Shown here piece by piece: positions 1-8,505 of a DNA stretch of 32,259 bases. Origin of the DNA: Planctomycetota bacterium (GTDB lineage Bacteria; Planctomycetota; PLA2; JAEUHO01); the NCBI GenBank assembly GCA_029259795.1, contig JAJDEM010000150.1, positions 1-32,259 of the forward strand. The letters run 5' to 3'. The first letter of the stretch is position 1. Every line of letters begins with the position of its first letter. The notes beneath the pieces are model-generated. The model searched no databases. It was not told where the DNA came from and worked only from the letters and a program-made list of their open reading frames with translations. Both the position numbers and the translations under genes were made by a program.

Positions 1-389
1 CCGGAGCCAAGGCGGTACGGGATTGCGGGCAGGAAGTTCAAGTCGAACGGGATCCGATGCTGATCCGCGAAGATTGCCAGCGTGGTGCGCGGACGCGCCG
101 CGTGTCGAACGCCCAACTCGTAGAACACGTTCGCGTTGGCGGTGCTGAGATCGGCCAGTGCGTACTCACACAACAGCAGCCGCTCGAACATCGCACGATG
201 GATCAGCGTCCCGCCGCGCTCCTCGTCGGCGCGAATGCTGGTCAGGCCCGCCGCCTCGATCGCAGGGGCGATGGCGGTCGTGTAGATCTCATCGAAGTCG
301 ATCGGCGGCCCGCCTGTCGGATCGGGCTTCTTGCCGAATGGCATCAGGACGAAGCAGAGCGGCTTCGGATCGGTCGACGCATCAGTCAC
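1..389 (-). CDS. TRAFs-binding (DUF4071-type) sensor/effector protein, N-terminal part, runs off the left edge
   Basis: Translating the minus strand from a GTG at 387-389 gives an uninterrupted frame to base 1 (about 129 codons). It contains the block LCFVLMPFGKKPDPTG near residue 11, then IDFDEIY, GLTSIRADEERGGTLIH, MFERLLLCEYALADLS and TANANVFYELGVRHA. These are the hallmark segments of the N-terminal domain of bacterial proteins annotated as TRAFs-binding/DUF4071, which usually continue into a helical or TPR-like C-terminal region; that part lies outside the window. The N-terminal domain is a Rossmann-like fold related to TIR and nucleoside deoxyribosyltransferase-like domains, and these proteins often occur in conflict loci (family knowledge). 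No Shine-Dalgarno is visible; a TACCGT box ends 7 nt before the GTG. The gene is divergent from the response regulator at 483. The biochemical activity is unknown. Confidence 0.85.
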   Translation of the reverse strand, partial: MTDASTDPKPLCFVLMPFGKKPDPTGGPPIDFDEIYTTAIAPAIEAAGLTSIRADEERGGTLIHRAMFERLLLCEYALADLSTANANVFYELGVRHAARPRTTLAIFADQHRIPFDLNFLPAIPYRLGS

Positions 390-396
390 GCACGGG

Positions 397-402
397 ACGG
401 TA
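397..402 (-). promoter_or_regulatory. Candidate -10 box (TACCGT) for a leaderless transcript
   Basis: Read on the minus strand, TACCGT ends 7 nt before the GTG at 389. There is no purine-rich ribosome site between them. This spacing would put transcription start at or next to the start codon. No clear -35 hexamer is seen. Confidence 0.35.
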
Positions 403-482
403 GCACAGGGCTACGGTCACGGCTCATTGCAGGGCCTCGCCGTCACTGCTAGGCTCCCGCGTCCCAACTGGAGACCGTCCCC

Positions 483-848
483 GTGGCCAAGATCCTCATC
501 ATCGACCGCGACATCATGGAAGCCCTCCTGGAGGAAGCCGCGCTCGAGCAGCACGGCCACGATGTGCGCGTCGAGCCCGGCGACTCCGAGGGCCTTGCGC
601 TCATCGGCACAGGCTGGCCGGACCTGATCATTCTCGATCCCCGGCATGACGCGGGCGTTGCCGCAGTGCACGCGGCCCGGGCCGCGACCGACGCGCGGGC
701 CCAGATCCCCCTCCTGCTCGTGAGCAACCCCCACCAGTCCGGCGATGATGAAGGCGCCGAGCTTGCGGACCTGCACCTGAAGCAGCCTGTGACTGGCGCG
801 GCCCTGCGAACCGCTGCCGAGGGACTGCTCGGCCCCAGGGACGCCTAA
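483..848 (+). CDS. Single-domain response regulator (CheY-like receiver)
   Basis: A 121-residue protein starting at GTG (483). It begins AKILIIDRD, with the acidic pair at D8/D10. The phosphoacceptor candidate is D52 in DLIILDP, a conserved Ser is at S81 in LLLVSN, and a conserved Lys is at K100 in HLKQP. This matches a receiver domain of normal length with no output domain. The D8/D10 pair is spaced more widely than the usual adjacent acidic residues, so metal binding may be altered. No histidine kinase is seen in the window. It is divergent from the TRAFs-binding gene (94 bp between starts) and convergent with the TIR-WD40 gene. A TAGGCT box at about 450-455 and the purine run TGGAGA at about 469 could serve as promoter and ribosome site. 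Confidence 0.75.
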   Translation: MAKILIIDRDIMEALLEEAALEQHGHDVRVEPGDSEGLALIGTGWPDLIILDPRHDAGVAAVHAARAATDARAQIPLLLVSNPHQSGDDEGAELADLHLKQPVTGAALRTAAEGLLGPRDA

Positions 849-1122
849 CGCGACGGGACTGACGCGGCGACGCGGAACCCTACGATGCCGTCCGCTTTGT
901 CCGGCGCCCGCTTGTTTTGAAACGCAGAGCGGAGACGGCGGAGGCACGCTCGTAGAAGCCGCGCCGTCGGGTGCGCATCCTCCAGGCAAAGGGGCTCACG
1001 CGGCATGGCTGATGAAGGCATGGCTGACGAAGGCATGGTGGGCACACTCGCTCATCGGCCCGGGATCCTGGCCGCGGAGGCCTCGCGTCGCCATCGAGGC
1101 GGCTTGCGGCCCCGGAAGCCCC
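849..1122. other. Intergenic region between convergent genes
   Basis: 274 bp between the stops of the response regulator (+) and the TIR-WD40 gene (-). Short open frames here have no recognisable homology. The only structure noted is a 15-bp tandem repeat at 1005-1034. No hairpin with a T-run was seen for either gene. Confidence 0.5.
1005..1034. repeat. Tandem duplication of a 15-bp unit
   Basis: ATGGCTGATGAAGGC (1005-1019) is followed directly by ATGGCTGACGAAGGC (1020-1034), with one mismatch, and then by ATGG as a partial third copy. It lies in the spacer between convergent genes and has no evident function. Confidence 0.8.
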
Positions 1123-4100
1123 TCACTTCGCAGCCTTCTTCAGCCGCGTGTCGACCGCCCGACGCGCGAGACGCCCGTCCACGAGCGCCCGTGGGTTGCG
1201 CGCCTGGATCGCCGTGGCGCGCGCGAGCGCGACGCCTTCGGGGAGCGCGACCCGCCAGCGCCCCACGGAGCCCCGGAGATGGTCGAGCAGAAGGATGTGG
1301 TCTTGTGCGGGCCCACTGGCCTGGACCCAGGGCAGGTCCCCGGGCATCACCGTCATGAAGTGGTTGGTCGGATTCGGGTCCATCGCGATGGCGGCCAGGA
1401 GCTTGCCCGAGGCCATGTCGGTGAGGCGGATCATCCGGTCAAGGCCCACGACGGCGAGAACGCGGCCCTGCAGCAAGGCCGTCATGGCACGCGGGCTGTG
1501 CCCGATGCCTCCTGACGAGGTCGCACCGAGCGCCATGGGATTGCGGTTGGGTAGCGGAGGCGGCCGGGCGTGCCGGCGGCGTAGGGCCCCGGTCTCGATG
1601 GCGTGCATGAGGATGGAGCCGTCGGGCTGCCCGATGATCACCTCGTCGGAGTCCGGCGCCAGCGTGATCGGACCAAACGCAGGCGGCTCCGGCTCCAGCC
1701 GAACCAGGCGGCCCGAGGCTTCCGACCACACCCTGGCTATGTTGCCGATCCACGTCATCGCCGCCTTCCCGTCGCTGCGCAACACCACCTGGGTGGCGCC
1801 GCGCGCGCCCGGGACCGCTTCGTCGAGCAGGAGCTTGCGTGACCCCAAGTCACCATCGAGTCGATGGAAGCGCACCTGGTCACCCGACATGGTCACCAAC
1901 AACGTGCCATCGGGCGACAGGAGATAGCCGAGCCCGTTCTCGTCCGCAAAAACCTCCTCCGAGGCGCCCGACGCGAGATCGAAGCGCATCAGCCTGCCTG
2001 GCCGCGACATGAAGAGCACCTGGCGGCCGCTTGCCGAGAGTCCTCCGCAGGCCGTGCCAAAGCCGATCGCCCGCTCGAGCGGCAGCTCGACATGGCGCGT
2101 ACTCTCCGCCTCGAGTACATGCACGCGCAGACGCGGCTTGCCCCCGATCTGTATCGCCTGCCCGGGCTCGACCGCAAGCACGACGCGCTTGCCATCCGCC
2201 GAGATCATGAGTCGCTCGTAGTGCGGGTCGGCGACGATGTGCCGGCGTTTCTCGCGCATGGTCTGCGCGTCGAGCACGACGACAAGACTCTGGCTCACCC
2301 CCTCCGACACCCAGGTGCGCCCGACATGCGCGAGGGTCGTGCCATCGTGTGACACGACCATCTTGCTCGGTGTGAATCCGTAGACCTCGGGCGGAAACGT
2401 CGCCTGCACCGGGCGGTCAAGGTTGACCGCCCGCGTGTGTGCACCGCGATCCTCTGGTGCGAGACTCCAGCCCCGCAGGAATCCATCTGTGCCCGTGGTA
2501 AGGAGGAGCTGCTGCGCCCGATCGACGTCGAGGGAGAGGGTCTTGCCTCCGTGCGCGGGGACAGCGAGCCCTGGATGTGCTGCAGCGCCGAGGTCGACGA
2601 GCTCGACGTTCGATAGATCGCGCTGCACCGCGAGTTGGTCCAGCGCGGGGTCCACCTCGACCCGCACGGCCGAGCCGGGAACAAGGGCCTTCAGCTCCTC
2701 CCCGGCAATCGCGACACGGTGGACCGCACGGCCCATGAAGTGCACGAGCAGAGACGCGCCACCCCGTCCCCAGCGCGCCCGCATCACATGGTCACTCGTG
2801 CTCTCCTTCCACGCCGTCGGAAGCCGGCGAAGCCCCTCGGCGCCCAACTCGATCGGGGCCAACAGTCCTTCCGTCCAGACGAGGAAGCGATCGGCGTCCG
2901 GGCATGGCAGGACCTCCGGTGCCTGCCGCGGATGGCGCCCCAGAGCCAGGCGCCCCCGCTCGGCGCCCGTCTCCAGGTCATGGAGCGCGACATGGATGTC
3001 ACCCGCCCGGTCGCCCCACGTCACGACCCACCAGCCTCGCCGCGTATCCACGGCGATGCTCACCGCACCCTCGTCCGCATTGACCTCCACGCGCTGCAGC
3101 CGCTTCGCGCTCACGAGGTCGAGTAGCACGGCACGCGCCGTGTTGGGTGCGCTGCGCACGAGCGTCTCGAACACGAACGCGGCCCGACGCCCGTCGCTGG
3201 CAAACGCCGTCTTCCGCGGGCTGTCCGCGATGACCCCTTCGATGCGTCGGGCAAACTCGGGTTGGTCGGCTGCCCAGGTGTGCAGCTTGCGCCCGGCACT
3301 GGCGACGATGCGCGTCCCGGACGGATCCATCGAAACCCAGTCCACCGCCGCCACCGCTCCCGGCTGGGTCTGCAATACAGCCTGCGGCGGGTCACCGGCG
3401 AGCCGGACGATGTGGGCCACGTACTGGGTCCGATCCGCCAGCTGCTGCCCTACCCCGAGCGTCCCGTCTGCATCCACACACGGGACGCTCGCATACGGCT
3501 GCTGGGTGTTGCCATTGAAGACACCGAGCGAGCGCCCAGTGGCCAAGTCGAAGACGTGCGTTGCGCCCCCCTCGTCATCGACGAGCACGCGCGCCCCATC
3601 ACGCGTCACGCGTGCGCTTCGGACGGCCGCTTGGAGCGGACCCAACTCAAAGCGGAACGGCCGCGCGCCCATTACGGCCTGTGACAAGAGGAGGCGCGTG
3701 AGCTCCGGGTCCGGCGCGTGCTCACGCCCCGCCAGCAGGAACGGCAGCGCGCTGAGGGGACGACCTTGCAGGACGAGCTGCCGGCCCCGCTCGACCTGGA
3801 ACGTGGCCAGTGCGCGTTGGTTTTCATCCGCCCGCTCCTCCGCGATGCCTCGCTGCTTCTTTGCATCCTTCTCGCCCGCTTCGGCGCGCACGCGCGCCTT
3901 GCCTACCTCGATCAACAGCTTGCGGGCCTCCTCAGCCTTCTCGTCCGCAACCTTCTCGTTGGCCCGGGACTCCACCGCGTTGGCGTCCGCCTCCTGGGCT
4001 TTCTGGAACGCGAACACCGAGATTGCGGCGAGCACGAGCGCGATCCCGAGCGAGGTCACGGCCGCCACCGTGCGCCGGCGCAGGCGACGACGCGCCTCAC

Positions 4101-4623
4101 GATCGCGGAGTTCCGCCAACCGCACGCCAAAGAGCGGTGCGGCCACTTTGAGGAACGCGAGGTCCACCCCATCCTTGCCGGGGCGTGCGTCGGCCGCGAT
4201 CGGCTCCGCAGCGCCAGCCTCTCGCAGCGCCGGCGGGAAGCACACGCCGGGGTCGGGCGGGACGGCCCCAGGCTCACCGGCCACGATGTAGACGAAGACA
4301 GGGCGCGCCGGTTGAAGCGCGGCGAAGGCCCTGACTTCCTCGTTGACGTAGTGGGACTGCGCCGACGCCGGCGAAGCAACCAGGACAAGCGCGGCCGACT
4401 CCCGCAACGCTGCTTGGATCGTCGCGCCCAGGTCGCCGGCGGCCACAAGCTCGTCGCGGTCGCGGAAGACCGGCGTCAGGCGGCGCGCATCGAACCCCTC
4501 CGGGGTTTCGACGGGCTCGAGCCCCGCCGGCAGCCGGTAGGCCTCCATGCGCCGATGCAGTCGCCGGGCGAGGAGCTCGTCCGTGTGGCTGTAGCTGAGA
4601 AAGGCCCGATACCGGAGCGCCAT
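1123..4623 (-). CDS. TIR-transmembrane-coiled-coil-WD40 protein
   Basis: About 1166 residues from the ATG at 4623, which is preceded by a strong GGAGGGGGG ribosome site. An in-frame ATG at 4656 lies inside the probable -10 box (TATGCT) and is unlikely to be used. Residues 3-130 form a TIR domain: AFLSYSHTD near residue 7, FRDRDEL near 53 and SHYVNEEVRAF near 90, where E96 matches the catalytic Glu of TIR NADases (WCxxE position). A transmembrane helix (about 186-206) is followed by an Ala/Glu/Lys-rich coiled coil (about 207-285) and a roughly 850-residue beta-propeller region with degenerate WD40-type repeats, for example TDGFLRGWSL. The predicted topology is a cytoplasmic TIR anchored in the membrane; the side occupied by the propeller is uncertain from sequence, although with one helix it should be opposite the TIR. 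It is divergent from a SLOG-4TM gene. TIR domains act in NAD+ cleavage or signal synthesis and in protein scaffolding; which applies here is unknown. Confidence 0.88.
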   Translation of the reverse strand: MALRYRAFLSYSHTDELLARRLHRRMEAYRLPAGLEPVETPEGFDARRLTPVFRDRDELVAAGDLGATIQAALRESAALVLVASPASAQSHYVNEEVRAFAALQPARPVFVYIVAGEPGAVPPDPGVCFPPALREAGAAEPIAADARPGKDGVDLAFLKVAAPLFGVRLAELRDREARRRLRRRTVAAVTSLGIALVLAAISVFAFQKAQEADANAVESRANEKVADEKAEEARKLLIEVGKARVRAEAGEKDAKKQRGIAEERADENQRALATFQVERGRQLVLQGRPLSALPFLLAGREHAPDPELTRLLLSQAVMGARPFRFELGPLQAAVRSARVTRDGARVLVDDEGGATHVFDLATGRSLGVFNGNTQQPYASVPCVDADGTLGVGQQLADRTQYVAHIVRLAGDPPQAVLQTQPGAVAAVDWVSMDPSGTRIVASAGRKLHTWAADQPEFARRIEGVIADSPRKTAFASDGRRAAFVFETLVRSAPNTARAVLLDLVSAKRLQRVEVNADEGAVSIAVDTRRGWWVVTWGDRAGDIHVALHDLETGAERGRLALGRHPRQAPEVLPCPDADRFLVWTEGLLAPIELGAEGLRRLPTAWKESTSDHVMRARWGRGGASLLVHFMGRAVHRVAIAGEELKALVPGSAVRVEVDPALDQLAVQRDLSNVELVDLGAAAHPGLAVPAHGGKTLSLDVDRAQQLLLTTGTDGFLRGWSLAPEDRGAHTRAVNLDRPVQATFPPEVYGFTPSKMVVSHDGTTLAHVGRTWVSEGVSQSLVVVLDAQTMREKRRHIVADPHYERLMISADGKRVVLAVEPGQAIQIGGKPRLRVHVLEAESTRHVELPLERAIGFGTACGGLSASGRQVLFMSRPGRLMRFDLASGASEEVFADENGLGYLLSPDGTLLVTMSGDQVRFHRLDGDLGSRKLLLDEAVPGARGATQVVLRSDGKAAMTWIGNIARVWSEASGRLVRLEPEPPAFGPITLAPDSDEVIIGQPDGSILMHAIETGALRRRHARPPPLPNRNPMALGATSSGGIGHSPRAMTALLQGRVLAVVGLDRMIRLTDMASGKLLAAIAMDPNPTNHFMTVMPGDLPWVQASGPAQDHILLLDHLRGSVGRWRVALPEGVALARATAIQARNPRALVDGRLARRAVDTRLKKAAK

Positions 4624-4651
4624 GCCCCCCCCTCCATCATTCCGACGGGCG

Positions 4652-4657
4652 AGCATA
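4652..4657 (-). promoter_or_regulatory. Candidate -10 box (TATGCT) of the TIR-WD40 gene
   Basis: Read on the minus strand, TATGCT lies 28 nt upstream of the ATG at 4623, leaving a short leader that contains the GGAGGGGGG ribosome site. It lies in the 92-bp region shared with the divergent SLOG gene. No convincing -35 is seen. Confidence 0.4.
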
Positions 4658-4700
4658 GCCCGAGCGGGATCGGAATCCGCGGAGTCAGCGCCCGCAACGG

Positions 4701-4706
4701 TATCGT
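4701..4706 (+). promoter_or_regulatory. Candidate -10 box (TATCGT) of the SLOG-4TM gene
   Basis: TATCGT ends 9 nt before the ATG at 4716 and no Shine-Dalgarno is present, as expected for a leaderless or near-leaderless mRNA. The two divergent -10 candidates (4652 and 4701) lie about 45 bp apart, so a single regulator could control both genes. Confidence 0.35.
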
Positions 4707-4715
4707 AGGCCGCGC

Positions 4716-6461
4716 ATGCCGAGTGCCCCGACGCCCACCCCGCCGCCGCAGATCCCGCTCGTCGTGGCGGTAACGGGACATCGCGACCTCCACCCTGAGG
4801 ATCGCGCCGCGGGCAGCGCGCTGCGAAGGACCGTCGAAGGCGCGCTCAGGAGCCTGCAGACAGCCCACCCGCAGATGCCGCTGCTCGTGCTCTCGGGTAT
4901 GGCGGACGGGGCGGATCAGCTCGTGGCGGAGGTGGCACTCGCCGTCGGGTGCGAGGTCATCGCCTGCCTCCCGAAGCCGGAACCTGAGTACTTGGCGGAG
5001 CTCTCCGCCCCGGCACAAGAAGGGCTTCGCGAACTACGCGCCCGCTGCCGACGCGTGATCGTTGTCCCGCCAGAAGGATCGGACCCGGCACCGGACGACG
5101 CGGCCGCCTATGTGACCATCGGTCGCTTTCTCGTGCGCCACGCCAACGTCCTCCTCGCCGTCTGGGATGGGGAGGACACGCAGAAGCGCGGCGGAACCAA
5201 GCATGTCATCGACATGATGGTGGGCACGGCGCCCCGGGCGGAGCTCCTCGACCTCTCCGATGAGGCCGAGGCGGGGCACGTGATCCACGTGCCGGCCGGG
5301 CGTCGCAGCGGGCAGCGCCTGACGGATGCCTCCGAGACCGGCGTGCGCACGATTCTGGCTGCGGGCGGCGGGTCGGGCGCGGTGTACCGCCGCGTGTTCT
5401 CCCACATCGGACGGCTCAACACCGAGCTGGCGAGCGCCCATGCGCGCTCACCTGGGGCGGCGACCGCCGTACGCCGGGACCTGATCGGCGACACCGAGGA
5501 GAGCACCTGGGCGCCAGCCGCAGACCTTCTGGATGGGCAGGCCCATGTGGACTGCCTCGCAACCGACGCGAGCAGGAAGACCACGAACTCCTTGCGCACA
5601 CTCACAACGCTCGCCGGGGCAACCGGCGTGTCGTTCCTGCTGTACACGGATCTCGTCCATCACAGGCCTGTCTTTCTGCTGCTCTACCTCGCGATGCTGT
5701 GTGCCACCTCGTGGTATCTGATCAAGCGTGTGCAGCGGATGGACCGCAAGAACCGGTACCTGGACTACCGCGCACTGGCCGAGGGCCTTCGCGTCGCGGT
5801 GTTCTGGCGCCTCGCCGGCGTCTCCTCGAGCGTCGCCGACCACTACCTGGATACGTCGGCCGGCGAGCTCAACTGGATCCGAAGCGCCCTCAGGACCTGG
5901 TGCTTGATGAGCAAGAGCGAACACGCGCCTGCCGATGCGCCCGCGGATCACGCACGCTTCGATGCGGTACGGACGCAGTGGATCGATGCGCAGGCGGCAT
6001 GGTTCCGGAGTACGAGCGTCAAGCGCAGGCAAGCGCGGGATCTACTGGATCGCGCAAAGCGTGTCCTTCTGGGCCTGGCGGTCGCATGCTCCATCGCGCT
6101 CGCCGTGATGACACTCGCCGTCCTTCCGCGGGAGAGCCTCGGCGAGTTCTTCAGGCACCTGGTGCTGGACCACGAAGCCAGTGCGTCGCAGTGGCTTCAA
6201 CTCGGCGCAGGGTTGTTGCTTCTCGCGGTCACACTCTGCGTCGCGTGGGCCGAGTCACGGGCCTACCGCGAGGAGGCCCAGGAGTTCGATCGCATGGCCT
6301 TGCTGTTCGGGCGGGCCTCGACCGCGGCGTCGAGCATGCGGGCAGCCGATCCGACCGAGTTCCGCAACCTGGTCGGGATCCTCGGCCGCGAGGCCCTTCG
6401 CGAGAACGCCGAGTGGCTGCTCCTGCATCGCGAGAGGCCACTCACGGCGCAGTTGGGGTAG
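4716..6461 (+). CDS. SLOG-domain protein with four predicted membrane helices (SLATT-like)
   Basis: A 581-residue protein. Residues 13-165 carry SLOG/LOG-type Rossmann motifs: VVAVTGHRDL (16-25), LSGMADGADQLVAEVAL (59-75) and NVLLAVWDGE with a following KRGGT (144-161). This fold binds nucleotides or nucleotide-derived ligands. After a linker come two hydrophobic pairs, about 297-312 with 316-336 and about 449-470 with 493-512. Each pair is followed by an amphipathic segment starting YR or AYRE (DYRALAEGLRVAVFW at 350; AYREEAQEFDRMALLFGRA at 516). That arrangement resembles SLATT 2TM modules, which are predicted pore-forming effectors associated with SLOG and SMODS genes (Burroughs and Aravind framework); here there may be two in tandem. 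It is divergent from the TIR-TM-WD40 gene. The SLOG assignment is firm; the SLATT relation is an inference. Confidence 0.8.
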   Translation: MPSAPTPTPPPQIPLVVAVTGHRDLHPEDRAAGSALRRTVEGALRSLQTAHPQMPLLVLSGMADGADQLVAEVALAVGCEVIACLPKPEPEYLAELSAPAQEGLRELRARCRRVIVVPPEGSDPAPDDAAAYVTIGRFLVRHANVLLAVWDGEDTQKRGGTKHVIDMMVGTAPRAELLDLSDEAEAGHVIHVPAGRRSGQRLTDASETGVRTILAAGGGSGAVYRRVFSHIGRLNTELASAHARSPGAATAVRRDLIGDTEESTWAPAADLLDGQAHVDCLATDASRKTTNSLRTLTTLAGATGVSFLLYTDLVHHRPVFLLLYLAMLCATSWYLIKRVQRMDRKNRYLDYRALAEGLRVAVFWRLAGVSSSVADHYLDTSAGELNWIRSALRTWCLMSKSEHAPADAPADHARFDAVRTQWIDAQAAWFRSTSVKRRQARDLLDRAKRVLLGLAVACSIALAVMTLAVLPRESLGEFFRHLVLDHEASASQWLQLGAGLLLLAVTLCVAWAESRAYREEAQEFDRMALLFGRASTAASSMRAADPTEFRNLVGILGREALRENAEWLLLHRERPLTAQLG

Positions 6462-6552
6462 CGACGGGGACAAGGCCTTGGGGGGCCGCAGCGTAGGTGG
6501 CGTGATCAAGACCGCCATATGCGATTTGGAACTGACCGCGATCTCCGTCAGG

Positions 6553-6558
6553 TAGCAT
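6553..6558 (+). promoter_or_regulatory. Candidate -10 box (TAGCAT) of the adenosine-deaminase lipoprotein gene
   Basis: TAGCAT lies 44 nt before the ATG at 6603, which has a strong AGGAGGGG ribosome site. This suggests the gene has its own promoter within the 141-bp gap after the SLOG gene. No good -35 was found at normal spacing. Confidence 0.35.
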
Positions 6559-6602
6559 GTGGCCCTTGGTGTTTCCATGACTAGCGACCGCGAGGAGGGG
6601 CG

Positions 6603-8135
6603 ATGAATCGGAGTCGCGCAGCCGTGCTCTGCGTCGCGCTCGCCTTCACCCTGGCGGGATGCCAAGCGACGCAGTCGCTGATCACCTCGGGAGAGGCACG
6701 TGCTGCCAACTGGCTCGCGTCGCATCGCAGCGAGCAGCCGCTCGTTCGCGCATTCGTCCAACGCCTACCCAAGGGAGCGGAGTTGCACACGCACCTGAGC
6801 GGTGCGGTGTACGCGGAGAGCTACATCCAGTGGGCCGCGGAGGCGGGCTTCTACGTCGAGCCGAAGACCGGCAAGATTCTGCCACCAGAGGCACGACAGG
6901 ACGGCCTTCGTCCTCTCAGCGAAATCGTCAAGGATCCGGCGGCGTACAGCGCGCTCATAGACCGGATTTCGACGCGCAACCTGGAACACTCCGGCCAACC
7001 GGGCCACGCTCAGTTCTTCAAGGCCTTCGGGCGCTTCCGCGCCGTTGCACGGCGCCGGGTAGCCGACATGCTTGCCCGAGTTGTATGTCGGGCTGCCGAA
7101 CAGCGGGTGCAGCATGTAGAGGTCATGCTGACGCTCCGGTCCAAGAGCATGGAGGCCGACAGAGAGTTGCCCCCCTGGGATGGTGACTTCGAGAAGGCGC
7201 TCGAATGGGTGGAGAAGCGCGGTCTCCAGCGCTGGGTGCAGGAGGCCCGCGCAGGTCTGGACGCAACGCTGGGCTCGTTACGCGCCAGACTCGGGTGCGA
7301 TGCCGGCGCTGCGCCTCAAGCGTGCAGTCCCAGCATCCGCTTTATCCAACAGAACTACCGCGTGCACGCCCCGGCAAGCCTGTTCAAGTACATGGCCTAC
7401 GCGTTTGAGCTCGCCAAGCAAGATGCTCGAGTTGTGGGCATCAACCTGGTCGCACCGGAGGATGACCGGGTCGCGCTACGCGATTACACGTTGCAAATGA
7501 ACATGATCCGCTTTCTCGGCAGGCGGTCGCCCGAAGTAAAGATCGCCCTGCACGCCGGCGAGTTGACACTCGGCCTCGTACCTCCGGCGGATCTGCGCTT
7601 TCACATCGCCGAGGCTGTCGACATCGCGGGCGCGCGGCGGATTGGCCACGGCGTCAGCCTCTTCTACGAGCGAGAGCCGTTCTCACTGCTTGAGCGGATG
7701 CGAAGCGCGGGCACAGCCGTCGAGGTCTGCCTGACGAACAATGAGATTACGCTTGGCGTCGCAGGCCGCGACCACCCGCTCCCCGCCTACCTGGATGCCG
7801 GGATTCCCGTCGTACTGTGCTCTGACGACGAAGGTGTCTCACGCATTGATCTAAGCCACGAGTACCACCGCGCGGTGCGGGACTATGACCTCGGCTACGA
7901 GGAACTGAAGCGACTGTCCCGCAACGGACTCGAGTTCAGCTTCCTGCCGGGCCGAAGCCTGTGGATCGACTCGCAGTACTCAGCAATGGTTCCAGCATGC
8001 GTTCAAGACGATCCGAGTTCGGGGGCGATGTCGGACGCCTGCCGGGTGTTTCTCGCCGGCAGTGAGCGCGCCCGCGCGCAGTGGCAACTTGAGCGAGAGT
8101 TTGCCGAGTTCGAGCGTCTTCCGTGGCTGAAATGA
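6603..8135 (+). CDS. Adenosine deaminase-family lipoprotein
   Basis: A 510-residue protein. A lipoprotein signal peptide ends in LAGC (C20), so it should be exported and lipid-anchored. The deaminase fold has all expected metal and catalytic motifs: HTHLSGA with H62 and H64, KIALHAGE with H317 and catalytic E320, RIGHGV with H349, and VVLCSDDEGV with D408/D409. The block VCLTNNEI before HPLPAYLDAGIPV is also typical of adenosine/adenine deaminases. It is longer than cytosolic ADA (about 330-350 residues) because of an N-terminal extension and an insert at about 185-245, which recalls secreted ADGF/ADA2-type enzymes. The expected reaction is hydrolytic deamination of adenosine or a related purine nucleoside outside the cytoplasm. 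The exact substrate cannot be read from the sequence. It follows the SLOG gene on the same strand but probably has its own promoter. Confidence 0.88.
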   Translation: MNRSRAAVLCVALAFTLAGCQATQSLITSGEARAANWLASHRSEQPLVRAFVQRLPKGAELHTHLSGAVYAESYIQWAAEAGFYVEPKTGKILPPEARQDGLRPLSEIVKDPAAYSALIDRISTRNLEHSGQPGHAQFFKAFGRFRAVARRRVADMLARVVCRAAEQRVQHVEVMLTLRSKSMEADRELPPWDGDFEKALEWVEKRGLQRWVQEARAGLDATLGSLRARLGCDAGAAPQACSPSIRFIQQNYRVHAPASLFKYMAYAFELAKQDARVVGINLVAPEDDRVALRDYTLQMNMIRFLGRRSPEVKIALHAGELTLGLVPPADLRFHIAEAVDIAGARRIGHGVSLFYEREPFSLLERMRSAGTAVEVCLTNNEITLGVAGRDHPLPAYLDAGIPVVLCSDDEGVSRIDLSHEYHRAVRDYDLGYEELKRLSRNGLEFSFLPGRSLWIDSQYSAMVPACVQDDPSSGAMSDACRVFLAGSERARAQWQLEREFAEFERLPWLK

Positions 8136-8505
8136 GCACGGGCGGCCGCCGGCCGCACGTGTAGCTATCGCAGAGAGAGACCAGCCAGCTACGCCGGGGG
8201 CATCTGCCCGACCACGCAAGAACTCGCCCGTGCGGCTGAGCGCACAAGCGGCACGGAGCCGTGGCGGCAGAGGCCCTGCGCCGAAGCCGCATCACAAGCG
8301 GGAGGCGGCTCGGCCGCCGGATGGTTCAAGGTCCCAGACCGACCTTGCCGCGGCGGAGTCGACCAACGAGCACTCGCCCACAAGCCGATTTCATCGACTG
8401 CCATCGCCAATTCATCTCGCGTCTACGCACCGTCTTGCCTTACGCTCCGCCCCCGAATGCCCTGCTCCACCCAGGGGGGCACATTGTTAGCGGAGACACG
8501 AGTTC
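8136..8505 (+). other. Intergenic region before the DUF4062 gene
   Basis: 370 bp without a convincing gene. It begins with a short GC-rich hairpin (8142-8156). A TACGCT sequence at 8441-8446 could be a -10 box, giving a leader of about 50 nt to the ATG at 8506. The remainder has no recognisable structure. Confidence 0.4.
8142..8156 (+). terminator. Short GC hairpin after the deaminase gene (weak terminator candidate)
   Basis: GCGGCC (8142-8147), loop GCC, GGCCGC (8151-8156), starting 6 nt after the stop codon. It has no T-run, so it may only stabilise the 3' end or may have no role. Confidence 0.3.

Noticed and set aside
2423-4291. Long plus-strand open frame opposite the TIR-WD40 gene
   Set aside because: Ser/Arg/Thr-rich translation without motifs; the minus strand encodes clear TIR and WD40-type segments.
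4654-4656. Upstream ATG as the start of the TIR-WD40 protein
   Set aside because: It overlaps a likely -10 box (TATGCT) and adds a Gly-rich stretch that is really the ribosome site of the ATG at 4623.
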